Of a stretch of DNA of 64,000 bases, positions 35,398-44,183 are shown in pieces (positions within the stretch are counted from its first letter, which is position 1; every line of letters starts with the position of its first letter). Origin of the DNA: Sporomusaceae bacterium (GTDB lineage Bacteria; Bacillota; Negativicutes; UBA1444); contig JAHDPL010000007.1 in the NCBI GenBank assembly GCA_018434355.1, positions 186,001 to 250,000 of the forward strand, read 5' to 3'. Below the pieces are notes generated by a model that saw nothing but the letters and a program-made list of their open reading frames with translations, was not told the origin of the DNA and did no database searches. The translations under genes were made by a program, and so were the position numbers.

Positions 35398-36483
35398 GTG
35401 GAACAACAGTTTTCCCGCCGGAGAACAAGGACTGTGCAACTGGGTACACTTGCGATTGGCGGCGACAATCCGATTACCGTGCAATCCATGACAACGACCA
35501 AAACGTCTGATGTGGCGGCGACCGTTGCTCAAATAGCAGCACTGCAACAGGCGGGCTGCGAAATCGTCCGGTTGGCGATTCCCGATATGGCTGCCGCGAT
35601 GGCGGTATCTTCGATCAAAGAAGCAACCATTGTTCCCTTGGTCGCTGATATTCATTTCGATTACCGTCTGGCGCTGGAAGTCATCAGCCGCGGTATCGAT
35701 GCACTTCGGTTGAATCCCGGCAATATCAGGGATAGCGAACAAGTCCGCGCAGTCGTGCGGGCTGCGCAGGCAAGGCGAATTCCGATTAGGATCGGCGTTA
35801 ACGCAGGTTCTTTGGATAGAGCGATGTTGGAAAAACATGGCGGGCATGCGACAGCCGAGGCCTTGGTCGAGAGTGCTTTACAACATGTGCGGATTCTGGA
35901 GCAACTTGATTTTCATGACATCAAGATTTCGCTCAAAGCAAACGATGTGCCGCTGACCATTAAGTCTTATCGTTTAATGGCGGAGCAGGTAGATTACCCG
36001 TTGCATCTGGGTGTGACCGAAGCAGGGACGCCGAGGGTTGGAATCATAAAATCCGCAGTAGGCATCGGTGCGCTATTGGCGGAAGGGATCGGCGATACGG
36101 TCCGCGTTTCCCTGACCGCAGACCCTGTCGAAGAAGTCCGGGTCGCTCGCGATATCCTGCAAGCGCTCGGTCTGCGGCGATTCACGCCTATTTTGGTGTC
36201 CTGCCCAACCTGCGGTCGCTGCAATATCGATCTGATTGCGCTAGCCGGCAAGGTAGAGGAACGGCTACAATCGATCAGTCGTCCGATGACGGTTGCGGTG
36301 ATGGGATGCGTGGTCAATGGACCGGGCGAAGCCCGCGAAGCCGATATCGGGATTGCCGGCGGCAAAGGTGAAGGCATTTTGTTCCGCAAAGGCGAGATCA
36401 TCGCCAAGGTTGCCGAAGAGCGGCTGGCGGACGCTTTATTTGAAGAAATGGACCGACTTGACAAGGGGGATTTGATAAAATGA
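35398..36483 (+). CDS. ispG: 4-hydroxy-3-methylbut-2-en-1-yl diphosphate synthase IspG
   Basis: Iron-sulfur enzyme of the MEP pathway that converts MEcPP to HMBPP, using two electrons from ferredoxin or flavodoxin. The TIM-barrel part starts with [20 protein letters not shown]. The cluster-binding cysteines are in [11 protein letters not shown] (near residues 268 and 271) and [12 protein letters not shown] (near 303). The start is GTG 35398 after GGGGAGGAAAG. The 361 residues match the short bacterial form. The stop overlaps proS. Confidence 0.97.
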   Translation: MEQQFSRRRTRTVQLGTLAIGGDNPITVQSMTTTKTSDVAATVAQIAALQQAGCEIVRLAIPDMAAAMAVSSIKEATIVPLVADIHFDYRLALEVISRGIDALRLNPGNIRDSEQVRAVVRAAQARRIPIRIGVNAGSLDRAMLEKHGGHATAEALVESALQHVRILEQLDFHDIKISLKANDVPLTIKSYRLMAEQVDYPLHLGVTEAGTPRVGIIKSAVGIGALLAEGIGDTVRVSLTADPVEEVRVARDILQALGLRRFTPILVSCPTCGRCNIDLIALAGKVEERLQSISRPMTVAVMGCVVNGPGEAREADIGIAGGKGEGILFRKGEIIAKVAEERLADALFEEMDRLDKGDLIK

Positions 36484-38183
36484 AAATGACGAATTTATAT
36501 GCGCCGACATTACGGGAAGTTCCGGCTGAAGCGGAAGTGCCAAGTCACCAGTTGATGTTTAGGGCCGGCATGATCCGCAAGGCGGCGGGAGGCGTGTATT
36601 CCTATTTGCCTTTGGCTTGGCGCACTTTGCGCAAAATAGAACAAATTGTGCGGGAAGAGATGGATGCCAAAGGCGGTCAGGAAATTGCGATGCCGATCGT
36701 CCAGCCGGCGGAGATATGGCAACAAACCGGTCGCTGGGATGTGTACGGCGATGAAATGTTCCGGCTGAAAGACCGCCACCAGCGAGATTTTTGCCTGGGG
36801 CCGACGCATGAGGAAATGGTGACGACGCTGGTTAAACAGGATGTGCGTTCGTATCGGCAGTTGCCGCTGCTCGTTTATCAGATTCAGAACAAGTATCGTG
36901 ATGAGATTCGGCCGCGGTTCGGTCTGATGCGTGGCCGCGAATTCATCATGAAGGATCTCTATTCGTTCGACCGTGATACGGACGGCTTGGAAATTAGCTA
37001 TAAAAAGATGTATGACGCCTATTCGCAAATATTTAGCCGCTGCGGACTTGAGTTTCGTCCCGTGGAAGCGGACCCCGGCGCAATCGGCGGCAGTGGAACG
37101 CATGAATTTATGGTGATTGCGGATTCTGGCGAGGCGGCGATTGCTTACTGTGACGGCTGCGATTTTGCCGCCAATGTCGAAAAGGCCGAACTGCTGTCGT
37201 TGACATCGGTTGCAGAAGCGGAAAAACCGCTTGAAAAAGTTGCTACTCCTGGCCAAAAAACCATTAATGCTGTTGCCGAGTATTTGTCGCTATCGGCGGA
37301 CCGGTTGATCAAATCACTGGCATTTGTCACGGAAAAGGGGCCGATATTGGCATTGGTCCGCGGCGATCATGAAGTGAATGAAATCAAACTGGCCAACCTG
37401 CTGAACGTGTTGCAACTGGAAATGGCCGGTGAAAAAGAGATACAGTCGCTGTTCCACAGCGAGCCAGGCTACATTGGTCCGGTTGGCCTGTCCAATGTTA
37501 CGATAGTAGCGGATGCAAGCGTTATGAATATGGTTAATGCCGTCTGCGGCGCAAATGCCGCCGATCAGCATCTCACTAACGTAATGCCGCTACGCGACAT
37601 CAAACCCGCCCATGTCGCTGATATCCGGCTGATTCGCGAAGGGGACCCCTGTCCGCGCTGCGGGGCGCCGGTGAAAACTGCCCGCGGCATCGAAGTGGGT
37701 CAGGTGTTCAAACTCCATACAAAGTATTCTCAGGCATTAGACGCCACGTATCTGGATGAAAACGGTCAGGAACGGTTGATGGTCATGGGGTGCTACGGAG
37801 TAGGGGTCAGCCGCACGATGGCGGCGGCGATCGAACAGCATCACGATGCGGACGGAATTATCTGGCCGGCCTCGATTGCGCCTTATCAAGTCGTCATCGT
37901 GCCGATCAATACCAAAGATGAATCGCAAATGACGATGGCGGAGCAGATTTACCGAGAATTGTCGGCTGCAGGAGTGGAAGTGGTGCTCGATGATCGGGAA
38001 GAGCGGTCCGGCGTGAAATTCAAGGATGCCGATCTGATCGGCTATCCTTTGCGGATTACCGTTGGACCGAAAGCGCTGAAGGAAAACAGCGTCGAGTTGA
38101 AGGTGCGCCGGACTAAGGAAAGTTTACTATTGCCTCTCGATGGCTATGTCGAGGGGGTCATCCGTTTGCTGGCGAGTCTGTGA
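36480..38183 (+). CDS. proS: Prolyl-tRNA synthetase, bacterial type
   Basis: Class II aminoacyl-tRNA synthetase that charges tRNA-Pro. Class II motifs are seen in the N-terminal catalytic part ([40 protein letters not shown]). The bacterial insertion (editing) domain lies at about 230-380, the third motif around [17 protein letters not shown], and the anticodon-binding domain at the C terminus (about 465-567). The 567 residues match the bacterial ProS with an editing domain. The ATG at 36480 overlaps the ispG stop. Confidence 0.97.
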   Translation: MKMTNLYAPTLREVPAEAEVPSHQLMFRAGMIRKAAGGVYSYLPLAWRTLRKIEQIVREEMDAKGGQEIAMPIVQPAEIWQQTGRWDVYGDEMFRLKDRHQRDFCLGPTHEEMVTTLVKQDVRSYRQLPLLVYQIQNKYRDEIRPRFGLMRGREFIMKDLYSFDRDTDGLEISYKKMYDAYSQIFSRCGLEFRPVEADPGAIGGSGTHEFMVIADSGEAAIAYCDGCDFAANVEKAELLSLTSVAEAEKPLEKVATPGQKTINAVAEYLSLSADRLIKSLAFVTEKGPILALVRGDHEVNEIKLANLLNVLQLEMAGEKEIQSLFHSEPGYIGPVGLSNVTIVADASVMNMVNAVCGANAADQHLTNVMPLRDIKPAHVADIRLIREGDPCPRCGAPVKTARGIEVGQVFKLHTKYSQALDATYLDENGQERLMVMGCYGVGVSRTMAAAIEQHHDADGIIWPASIAPYQVVIVPINTKDESQMTMAEQIYRELSAAGVEVVLDDREERSGVKFKDADLIGYPLRITVGPKALKENSVELKVRRTKESLLLPLDGYVEGVIRLLASL

Positions 38184-38223
38184 GGTTGCCTGGAAAGAGA
38201 AATAAGCTTGGGGTGTCTGGAAC

Positions 38224-41200
38224 TTGACCTATTGTATTGCACCATCGGATAAGAATGTCCTGATGAATATTACCCGTGAGTTGCCGCTTTCGGCAGCTTC
38301 GCGTGAAATTCTTCAACGTAGCCGGTTGGATGCGGTGAAGGTTGATTCGCAAGGCGGCAGCTGCCGAATCGTGCTGTTCGTTCCTGCATTGCTGCCGGAG
38401 GCCGATCGGCGTCAGGTGGAACGCTTTTTGCGTCAGGCAACCTGTTTGGATGCCTTGACGATTGAACAGCAGCTGGTTTATGACCCGCAACTGCTTTGTG
38501 CAAAAAAAGAACAGTTGATTGGTGCGATGCCCCAATTGACGCCGATGACCCGCCGTGCTTTGCTATCGGCTGATTGGCAATGGAACGACGGCGTCCTGTC
38601 GATCACATTGGGCAGAGCCTTGGAAATGGAACTGATTCAACGGGAGGGCTTTGAAAAAAGCTTTCCGTTGTTTTTGTACGAACAACTTGGTTTGACGGTC
38701 CAACTGGAAATCGCAGTGGTTGAGAATGCGGTTTGCTTTGACGAGCTGGACTGTTTGCTGCAGGCTTTGCCACAGGATACTGTGGCTACCTCTGCAAACG
38801 CTAGCGGAGATGAGCGGGGCGAAAGGATCATTCTGGGCAGTGCGATTAAAGGGAAATCGCTGGACCTGGGCGACATCAGCGAAGAACAACGCAACGTAGT
38901 CGTACAGGGCAAGGCACGCGCCTTGGAAGTCAAAGATCTGAAGAGCGGTCGGAGTCTGTTGTCGTTTTCCCTTGAAGACTCTACTTGCGCAATCAGTTGC
39001 AAGGCGTTTTTTGAAAACAATGCGGAAGCGAACAAAAAATACGACTTGATCAAAAAAGGCGATCCGCTGATCAAAGTCAAGGGAGCAGTCATGTTTGACC
39101 GCTATGTGCGGGAATTGGTTCTGCAGGCGGATCACATTTCCCGTTCAGAAGCGCCGCCGCTCCAGGACCAATATCCACAAAAACGGGTGGAATTGCATGC
39201 ACACACCCAGATGAGTTCGATGGATTCGGTGGTTTCGGTCGAAGCGCTGATCCGGACTGCTGAGCAATACGGCCACAGCGCGGTGGCGATAACCGACCAC
39301 GGTGTGGTGCAGGCGTTTCCGTTTGCCCAGGAAATTGCTCACAAGAGCAAGGTAAAAGTGATCTATGGCATGGAAGGCTACCTATTTGACCAGGACATCA
39401 GCCAAAGCAATCACATTATTATCTTGGCGAAAAATTCCCAGGGGTTGCGCAACCTCTACCGTTTGGTTTCGCTGGCCCATATCAAGTTTTTCCACCGTAC
39501 GCCGCGGATTCCCCGTGCGGCAATCTGCGAATTTCGTGAAGGGCTGATCTTAGGATCGGCCTGTGAAGCCGGAGAATTGTACCGGGCGATGCTTAACGGG
39601 GCGTCAAATGAAGAATTGCAGGGCATCGCTGAGTTTTATGATTTTCTCGAAATTCAGCCCTGCGCCAACAATCAGTTCCTGATTCGCAACGGCCAGGTTT
39701 CTGACCAGGAGCAATTGCAGGAATACAACCGGCGCATCTGTGAAATCGGTCGGTTGAGCGGCAAACCGGTTGCCGCAACTTGCGACGTGCATTTTTTGCG
39801 ACCGGAAGACGAAGTGTACCGGCGAATCCTGATGAGCGGGCAAAAATATGACGATGCCGATTTGCAGGCGCCGCTTTATTACCGCAATACGGAAGAAATG
39901 TTGGCCGAGTTCGCTTATCTGGGGGAGGAATTGGCAGCAGAAGTCGTGATTCATGCACCACAAAGAATTGCCGAATCGGTTGAACGACTGAAGCCGATTC
40001 CTGATGGCCTCTATTCGCCGGACATCCCCGGCGCCGACGATGAGATCCGCGCGATGTCGTTTAATAAGGCCCGGGAGTGGTATGGCGATCCATTGCCGCA
40101 ACTGGTCGCCGACCGGTTGCAAATGGAACTGGACTCGATCATCAATAACGGGTTTGGCGTGCTTTATCTGATTGCGCATAAACTAGTCAAAAAATCGACG
40201 GATGACGGCTACTTGGTCGGCTCACGCGGTTCTGTCGGTTCTTCGTTTGTAGCAACGATGACCGGCATTACCGAAGTCAATCCTTTGCCGCCGCACTGGC
40301 GTTGCCCTTCCTGCAAGTACAGTGAGTTTGCTGATGAGGGATTGTATGGCGGCGGGTTCGACTTGCCGGACAAGGATTGTCCGCTCTGCGGAACCAGGTT
40401 GACCAAAGATGGGCACAACATTCCATTTGCCGTTTTCATGGGGTTTGAAGGCGATAAGGTGCCTGATATCGATCTGAATTTTTCCGGCGATTATCAGGCG
40501 ACGGCGCACAAATATACCGAAGAATTGTTTGGCCGAGACAACGTGTTTCGTGCCGGGACAATCAGTACGATCGCCGAAAAAACCGCCTACGGTTATGTGG
40601 CGAACTATTTGGAAGAACGAAAATTGCCAGGCACCAATGCCAATATCAACCGTTTGGTCAGAGGCTGCGCCGGCGTGAAGAAGACTACCGGTCAACATCC
40701 CGGCGGCATCATGGTCGTGCCCCGTCATATGGATGTGCATCACTTTACACCGATCCAGCATCCGGCCGATGACCGTACCTCCGGTACGGTTACCACCCAT
40801 TTCGACTACCATTCTATCAGCAGCCGACTGGTCAAGCTGGATATCCTTGGTCATGACGATCCGACCGTTATTAAGATGTTGGAACGACTGACCGGGCTGG
40901 ACGCAAAACAGATCCCCTTCGATGATCAGGCCACGATGAGCTTGTTTTACTCTACCGAGGCGCTCGGCCTGACTGCAGCGCAGCTGAAAAGTCCGGTGGC
41001 TACGTTGGGCGTGCCGGAATTCGGTACGCGGTTTGTGCGGCAGATGCTGGAAGAAACCCGACCCAAACGGTTTAGCGAATTGGTTCGGATCAGCGGATTT
41101 TCGCATGGGACGGATGTGTGGGTCAACAATGCCCAGGATTTGATCCGTGACAAACAGGCGACCTTGTCAGAGGCAATCTCGGCCCGCGATGACATTATGG

Positions 41201-41886
41201 TTACGTTGATTCACAAAGGCGTCGCACCCAAAATGGCGTTCGACATCATGGAGAGCGTGCGTAAGGGGAAGGGCGTAAAACCGAACCAGGTGCAGGCAAT
41301 GCAGGAAAAGGGTGTACCGGAATGGTTCATTGAGTCCTGCCAGAAAATCAAATATATGTTCCCCAAGGCGCATGCCGTAGCGTATGTGATGATGGCGTTC
41401 CGCATCGCCTGGTTCAAGGTGCATTATCCATTGGCCTTCTATGCGGCGTATTTTACAATTCGGGCCGAAGACTTTGACCCGACTGCCGTTATCCGTGGCG
41501 AAGCAGGCATCAATGCAGCGATCAGCGAACTGGAGAGCAAAGGAAATGGCGCCAGCCATAAGGAAAAAGCGATGATCAGCGTGATGGAGACTGCCAGAGA
41601 GATGGTGCTTCGCGGTTTTGCATTTTTGCCGATTGATTTGTATCATTCCGACGCTGCGGAATTCCTGGTCAAAGACCGCGCCTTGCTGCCGCCGCTGGCT
41701 GCTTTGCCTGGCCTTGGCAGCGCGGCTGCGAAGAGCATCGTTGACAGCCGGATAGTAAGGCCGTTTTCTTCGCAAGATGACCTGCGACTTCGCGGGCATG
41801 TGTCGAAAAGTATCATTGAATTGTTGCGGCAGCAAGGTTGTCTCGATTCGCTGCCGGAATCAGACCAGTTGCGCCTGTTTGGTTAA
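38224..41886 (+). CDS. polC: DNA polymerase III PolC lacking the internal exonuclease domain
   Basis: Replicative polymerase of Firmicutes. The order is an N-terminal domain (1-210), an OB-fold (about 215-315), the PHP domain starting at HAHTQMSSMDS (325-335), zinc-binding CPSC and CPLC (near 696 and 719), the palm with PDIDLNFSGDY (near 748-757), fingers, and a C-terminal HhH region. It has 1220 residues against about 1440 in Bacillus. The loss is exact: GMEGYLFDQD runs within a few residues (385-397) into HIIILAKNSQGLRNLYRLVS, where Bacillus PolC carries the ~190-residue DnaQ-like proofreading domain. The start is TTG after GGGGTG. No frameshift is visible. Confidence 0.96.
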   Translation: MTYCIAPSDKNVLMNITRELPLSAASREILQRSRLDAVKVDSQGGSCRIVLFVPALLPEADRRQVERFLRQATCLDALTIEQQLVYDPQLLCAKKEQLIGAMPQLTPMTRRALLSADWQWNDGVLSITLGRALEMELIQREGFEKSFPLFLYEQLGLTVQLEIAVVENAVCFDELDCLLQALPQDTVATSANASGDERGERIILGSAIKGKSLDLGDISEEQRNVVVQGKARALEVKDLKSGRSLLSFSLEDSTCAISCKAFFENNAEANKKYDLIKKGDPLIKVKGAVMFDRYVRELVLQADHISRSEAPPLQDQYPQKRVELHAHTQMSSMDSVVSVEALIRTAEQYGHSAVAITDHGVVQAFPFAQEIAHKSKVKVIYGMEGYLFDQDISQSNHIIILAKNSQGLRNLYRLVSLAHIKFFHRTPRIPRAAICEFREGLILGSACEAGELYRAMLNGASNEELQGIAEFYDFLEIQPCANNQFLIRNGQVSDQEQLQEYNRRICEIGRLSGKPVAATCDVHFLRPEDEVYRRILMSGQKYDDADLQAPLYYRNTEEMLAEFAYLGEELAAEVVIHAPQRIAESVERLKPIPDGLYSPDIPGADDEIRAMSFNKAREWYGDPLPQLVADRLQMELDSIINNGFGVLYLIAHKLVKKSTDDGYLVGSRGSVGSSFVATMTGITEVNPLPPHWRCPSCKYSEFADEGLYGGGFDLPDKDCPLCGTRLTKDGHNIPFAVFMGFEGDKVPDIDLNFSGDYQATAHKYTEELFGRDNVFRAGTISTIAEKTAYGYVANYLEERKLPGTNANINRLVRGCAGVKKTTGQHPGGIMVVPRHMDVHHFTPIQHPADDRTSGTVTTHFDYHSISSRLVKLDILGHDDPTVIKMLERLTGLDAKQIPFDDQATMSLFYSTEALGLTAAQLKSPVATLGVPEFGTRFVRQMLEETRPKRFSELVRISGFSHGTDVWVNNAQDLIRDKQATLSEAISARDDIMVTLIHKGVAPKMAFDIMESVRKGKGVKPNQVQAMQEKGVPEWFIESCQKIKYMFPKAHAVAYVMMAFRIAWFKVHYPLAFYAAYFTIRAEDFDPTAVIRGEAGINAAISELESKGNGASHKEKAMISVMETAREMVLRGFAFLPIDLYHSDAAEFLVKDRALLPPLAALPGLGSAAAKSIVDSRIVRPFSSQDDLRLRGHVSKSIIELLRQQGCLDSLPESDQLRLFG

Positions 41887-41920
41887 CGCTGATTTCCTTT
41901 GCACTTTTGTCTTGTGGCTG

Positions 41921-41949
41921 TTGTAATATCGTTGACAGGGTGCTATAAT
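41921..41949 (+). promoter_or_regulatory. Predicted promoter of the rimP-nusA-infB operon
   Basis: TTGTAA (41921-41926) and TATAAT (41944-41949) are 17 bases apart, and a TG at 41941-41942 makes an extended -10. A consensus TTGACA at 41932-41937 lies inside the spacer and could serve a second, weaker start with TGTAGA (41955-41960) 17 bases on. Confidence 0.75.
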
Positions 41950-41975
41950 CATACTGTAGAATTGCGAAAGCTGGA

Positions 41976-42002
41976 GAAAGAGTGGGTGCTGCCCACTCTT
42001 TC
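41976..42002 (+). other. Hairpin in the rimP leader
   Basis: Perfect 11-bp stem GAAAGAGTGGG (41976-41986) with CCCACTCTTTC (41992-42002), loop TGCTG, between the promoter and the rimP ribosome site. The right arm is T-rich but no long T tract follows. It may act as a weak attenuator responding to NusA, which this operon encodes, or simply stabilise the 5' end. Both roles are inference. Confidence 0.6.
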
Positions 42003-42026
42003 CGCGTAATTTGGAGGTTGTGTCCG

Positions 42027-42500
42027 ATGACACGAACAGAAATTGAAGATAAGGTGACCCTATTGGTCGAACCGCTGTTGGCGGGTACAACGTTGGAACT
42101 TGTCGACGTGGAGTATGTTCAGGAACGTGAATGGTATTTACGGATTTTTATCGATAAACCCGGTGGAGTCGGCATTGAAGATTGTGAACAACTCAGTCGC
42201 ACTGTGGAACCGGTTCTTGATGAAGTCGATTTTCTCAAGCAGGCGTATTATCTCGAAGTATCTTCTCCCGGTCTGGATCGTGTATTGCGGCGGGAAAAGG
42301 ACTTTGTGCGTTATGCAGGAAGATTGGTCGATATCAAGTTTTATCGTCCGCGTGATGGGGTCAAGGCAGTTACGGCAACTTTGAAAGGATTGCAGGATGG
42401 CGTGCTGCTGACAGAAAACCAAGGGAAGGAATTTTCTTATCCACAAGATGAAATCGCTCAGGTCCGATTGCATATCGACATGGGCAAAAGCAAAAAATAG
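42027..42500 (+). CDS. rimP: Ribosome maturation factor RimP
   Basis: Needed for maturation of the 30S subunit. The two-domain family pattern is present: LVDVEYVQEREWYLRIFIDK, GIEDCEQLSRTVEPVLDE and YYLEVSSPGLDRVL in the N-terminal domain, then a small C-terminal SH3-like domain. I chose the ATG at 42027 behind TTGGAGGTTG, giving 157 residues. It leads the nusA-infB operon as in most bacteria. Confidence 0.96.
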   Translation: MTRTEIEDKVTLLVEPLLAGTTLELVDVEYVQEREWYLRIFIDKPGGVGIEDCEQLSRTVEPVLDEVDFLKQAYYLEVSSPGLDRVLRREKDFVRYAGRLVDIKFYRPRDGVKAVTATLKGLQDGVLLTENQGKEFSYPQDEIAQVRLHIDMGKSKK

Positions 42501-42519
42501 ACTTTTAGGAGGCGTCTAG

Positions 42520-43581
42520 GTGAGTACAGAACTTTTATCAGCATTTGAACAGTTGGCACGGGAACGGGGGATTGCGTCCGAGGTCCTGTTTGAAGCTGTT
42601 GAGGCAGCCCTGATTTCTGCATACAAGCGGAATTTTGGCACGTCACAGAATGTGCGGGTGGCAATGGACCGGGAGACCGGCGCAATCAAGGTTTTTGCCC
42701 GCAAGGATGTCGTGGAAACAGTCACAGATAACAAACAGGAAATTTCTTTGGATGCTGCCAAAGAAATCGATATTGCCTATCAAATCGGCGATATCGTCGA
42801 GCAGGAAGTTACGCCGAAGGACTTTGGCCGGATTGCCGCACAAAATGCCAAACAGGTCGTTGTTCAGCGGATTCGCGAGGCAGAACGCAGTCTGGTCTTT
42901 GATGAGTACTCCAATCGCGAAAATGACATTGTGACCGGTGTGGTTCAGCGGATTGAACAGCGCCAGGTATATGTCGATCTCGGCAAAGCCGAAGCGGTGT
43001 TGCCGCCTACCGAACAAATCAGTGGCGAACCATACCGTTATGGCGAGCGAATCAAGGCATTTATCGTTGAAGTCAAGAAATTGCCCAAAGGGCCGCAGAT
43101 TATGTTGTCGCGGACGCATCCCGGCTTGCTGCGCCGCCTGTTTGAACTGGAAGTGCCGGAGATTCATGATGGGATCGTAGAAATAAAATCAGTAGCGCGT
43201 GAACCGGGGCTGCGTTCGAAAATATCGGTGCATTCCGCTGATGAGAATGTCGATCCGGTCGGTTCCTGCGTTGGCCACAAAGGCCTGCGCGTGCAGATGA
43301 TCGTGAACGAGTTGCGCGGCGAAAAAATCGACGTGGTCCGTTGGAGCGAAAATCCGGAAGAGTATATCGCTAATGCGCTAAGCCCGGCGAAAGTCATTGC
43401 GGTGGAAGTGTTTGAAGCCGATAAATCTTCCCGGGTGATCGTGCCGGATTACCAATTGTCGCTGGCAATCGGCCGCGAAGGGCAAAATGCACGTCTGGCG
43501 GCGAAACTGACTGGCTGGAAGATTGATATCAAGAGTGAAACACAGGCGCTGATGATGCAGGGCGAGGCAGATGAGTCATGA
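42520..43581 (+). CDS. nusA: Transcription termination/antitermination factor NusA
   Basis: RNA polymerase-associated factor acting in pausing, termination and antitermination. The N-terminal polymerase-binding domain (1-130) is followed by an S1 domain (about 135-200, [20 protein letters not shown]) and two KH domains (about 205-345, [16 protein letters not shown] and [19 protein letters not shown]). The 353-residue form without the acidic C-terminal repeats of E. coli is normal for Firmicutes. The start is GTG after AGGAGGCG. Its end overlaps rnpM by four bases. Confidence 0.97.
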   Translation: MSTELLSAFEQLARERGIASEVLFEAVEAALISAYKRNFGTSQNVRVAMDRETGAIKVFARKDVVETVTDNKQEISLDAAKEIDIAYQIGDIVEQEVTPKDFGRIAAQNAKQVVVQRIREAERSLVFDEYSNRENDIVTGVVQRIEQRQVYVDLGKAEAVLPPTEQISGEPYRYGERIKAFIVEVKKLPKGPQIMLSRTHPGLLRRLFELEVPEIHDGIVEIKSVAREPGLRSKISVHSADENVDPVGSCVGHKGLRVQMIVNELRGEKIDVVRWSENPEEYIANALSPAKVIAVEVFEADKSSRVIVPDYQLSLAIGREGQNARLAAKLTGWKIDIKSETQALMMQGEADES

Positions 43582-43847
43582 TCAAGCAAAAAAAGACTCC
43601 CCAACGGTTATGCAGCGGTTGTCAGGCTTTTCAAGACAAAAAAGCGATGACGCGGGTTGTACGCAAGCCGGATGGCGAAGTCGCGCTTGATCCGACGGGA
43701 AAGGCGGCCGGTCGCGGCGGTTATGTATGCAGAAATGCTGAATGCATCAAGCGGGCGATGTCAGGAAAAGGCCTTGAAAGAGCCCTGAAGACGGCAGTAC
43801 CTTCAAGTATATATGACCTTTTATTAAAGCAGACGGAATCGTCATGA
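43578..43847 (+). CDS. rnpM: RNase P modulator RnpM (YlxR)
   Basis: Small basic RNA-binding protein of the YlxR family (89 residues), shown in related bacteria to bind the RNase P RNA and lower its activity. The family core is [20 protein letters not shown] and [16 protein letters not shown]. It overlaps nusA (ATGA) and the next gene (ATGA), so it is fully embedded in the operon. The regulatory role is known from homologues and is not visible here. Confidence 0.94.
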   Translation: MIKQKKTPQRLCSGCQAFQDKKAMTRVVRKPDGEVALDPTGKAAGRGGYVCRNAECIKRAMSGKGLERALKTAVPSSIYDLLLKQTESS

Positions 43848-44158
43848 CAGAAGAAAAAGCATTGGGATTGTTGGGACTGGCGCATCGGGCCGGTGCAATT
43901 GCTTCAGGCGCTATGCAAGTGGAAAAAGCGCTGTTGTCTGGGCGTTGCAAACTACTGCTGGTTGCAGTGGATACAGCTGCCGAGACGAAGAAGCAGCTTG
44001 CTGCGGTCACGTTGCGCACCGGAGTTCCTTCGCTCAGCGCATTGACAAAATTGCAAATGGGAACAGCTGTTGGGAAAAGTCCCAAGGCTGCTCTCGCCGT
44101 TACCGATCAGGGATTTGCCGGCGCCATCAGGCGTATGCTGTGCAAGGACGACGGTTGA
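43844..44158 (+). CDS. rplGA: L7Ae-family ribosomal protein (YlxQ / RplGA)
   Basis: Member of the L7Ae/L30e family that binds kink-turn RNA. The 104 residues show the fold signature [20 protein letters not shown] near the start and [16 protein letters not shown] in the middle. The exact ribosomal or RNA partner in bacteria is not settled. The lysine riboswitch later in this window contains a kink-turn-type P2 helix, a possible but unproven target. The ATG overlaps the rnpM stop. Confidence 0.92.
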   Translation: MTEEKALGLLGLAHRAGAIASGAMQVEKALLSGRCKLLLVAVDTAAETKKQLAAVTLRTGVPSLSALTKLQMGTAVGKSPKAALAVTDQGFAGAIRRMLCKDDG

Positions 44159-44183
44159 CGGAGAACGTATTGGAGGCGATGTA

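Noticed and set aside
41932-41949. TTGACA directly before TATAAT as a -35/-10 pair for rimP
   Set aside because: The spacing is only six bases. The functional -35 for this TATAAT is TTGTAA at 41921, with 17 bases between.
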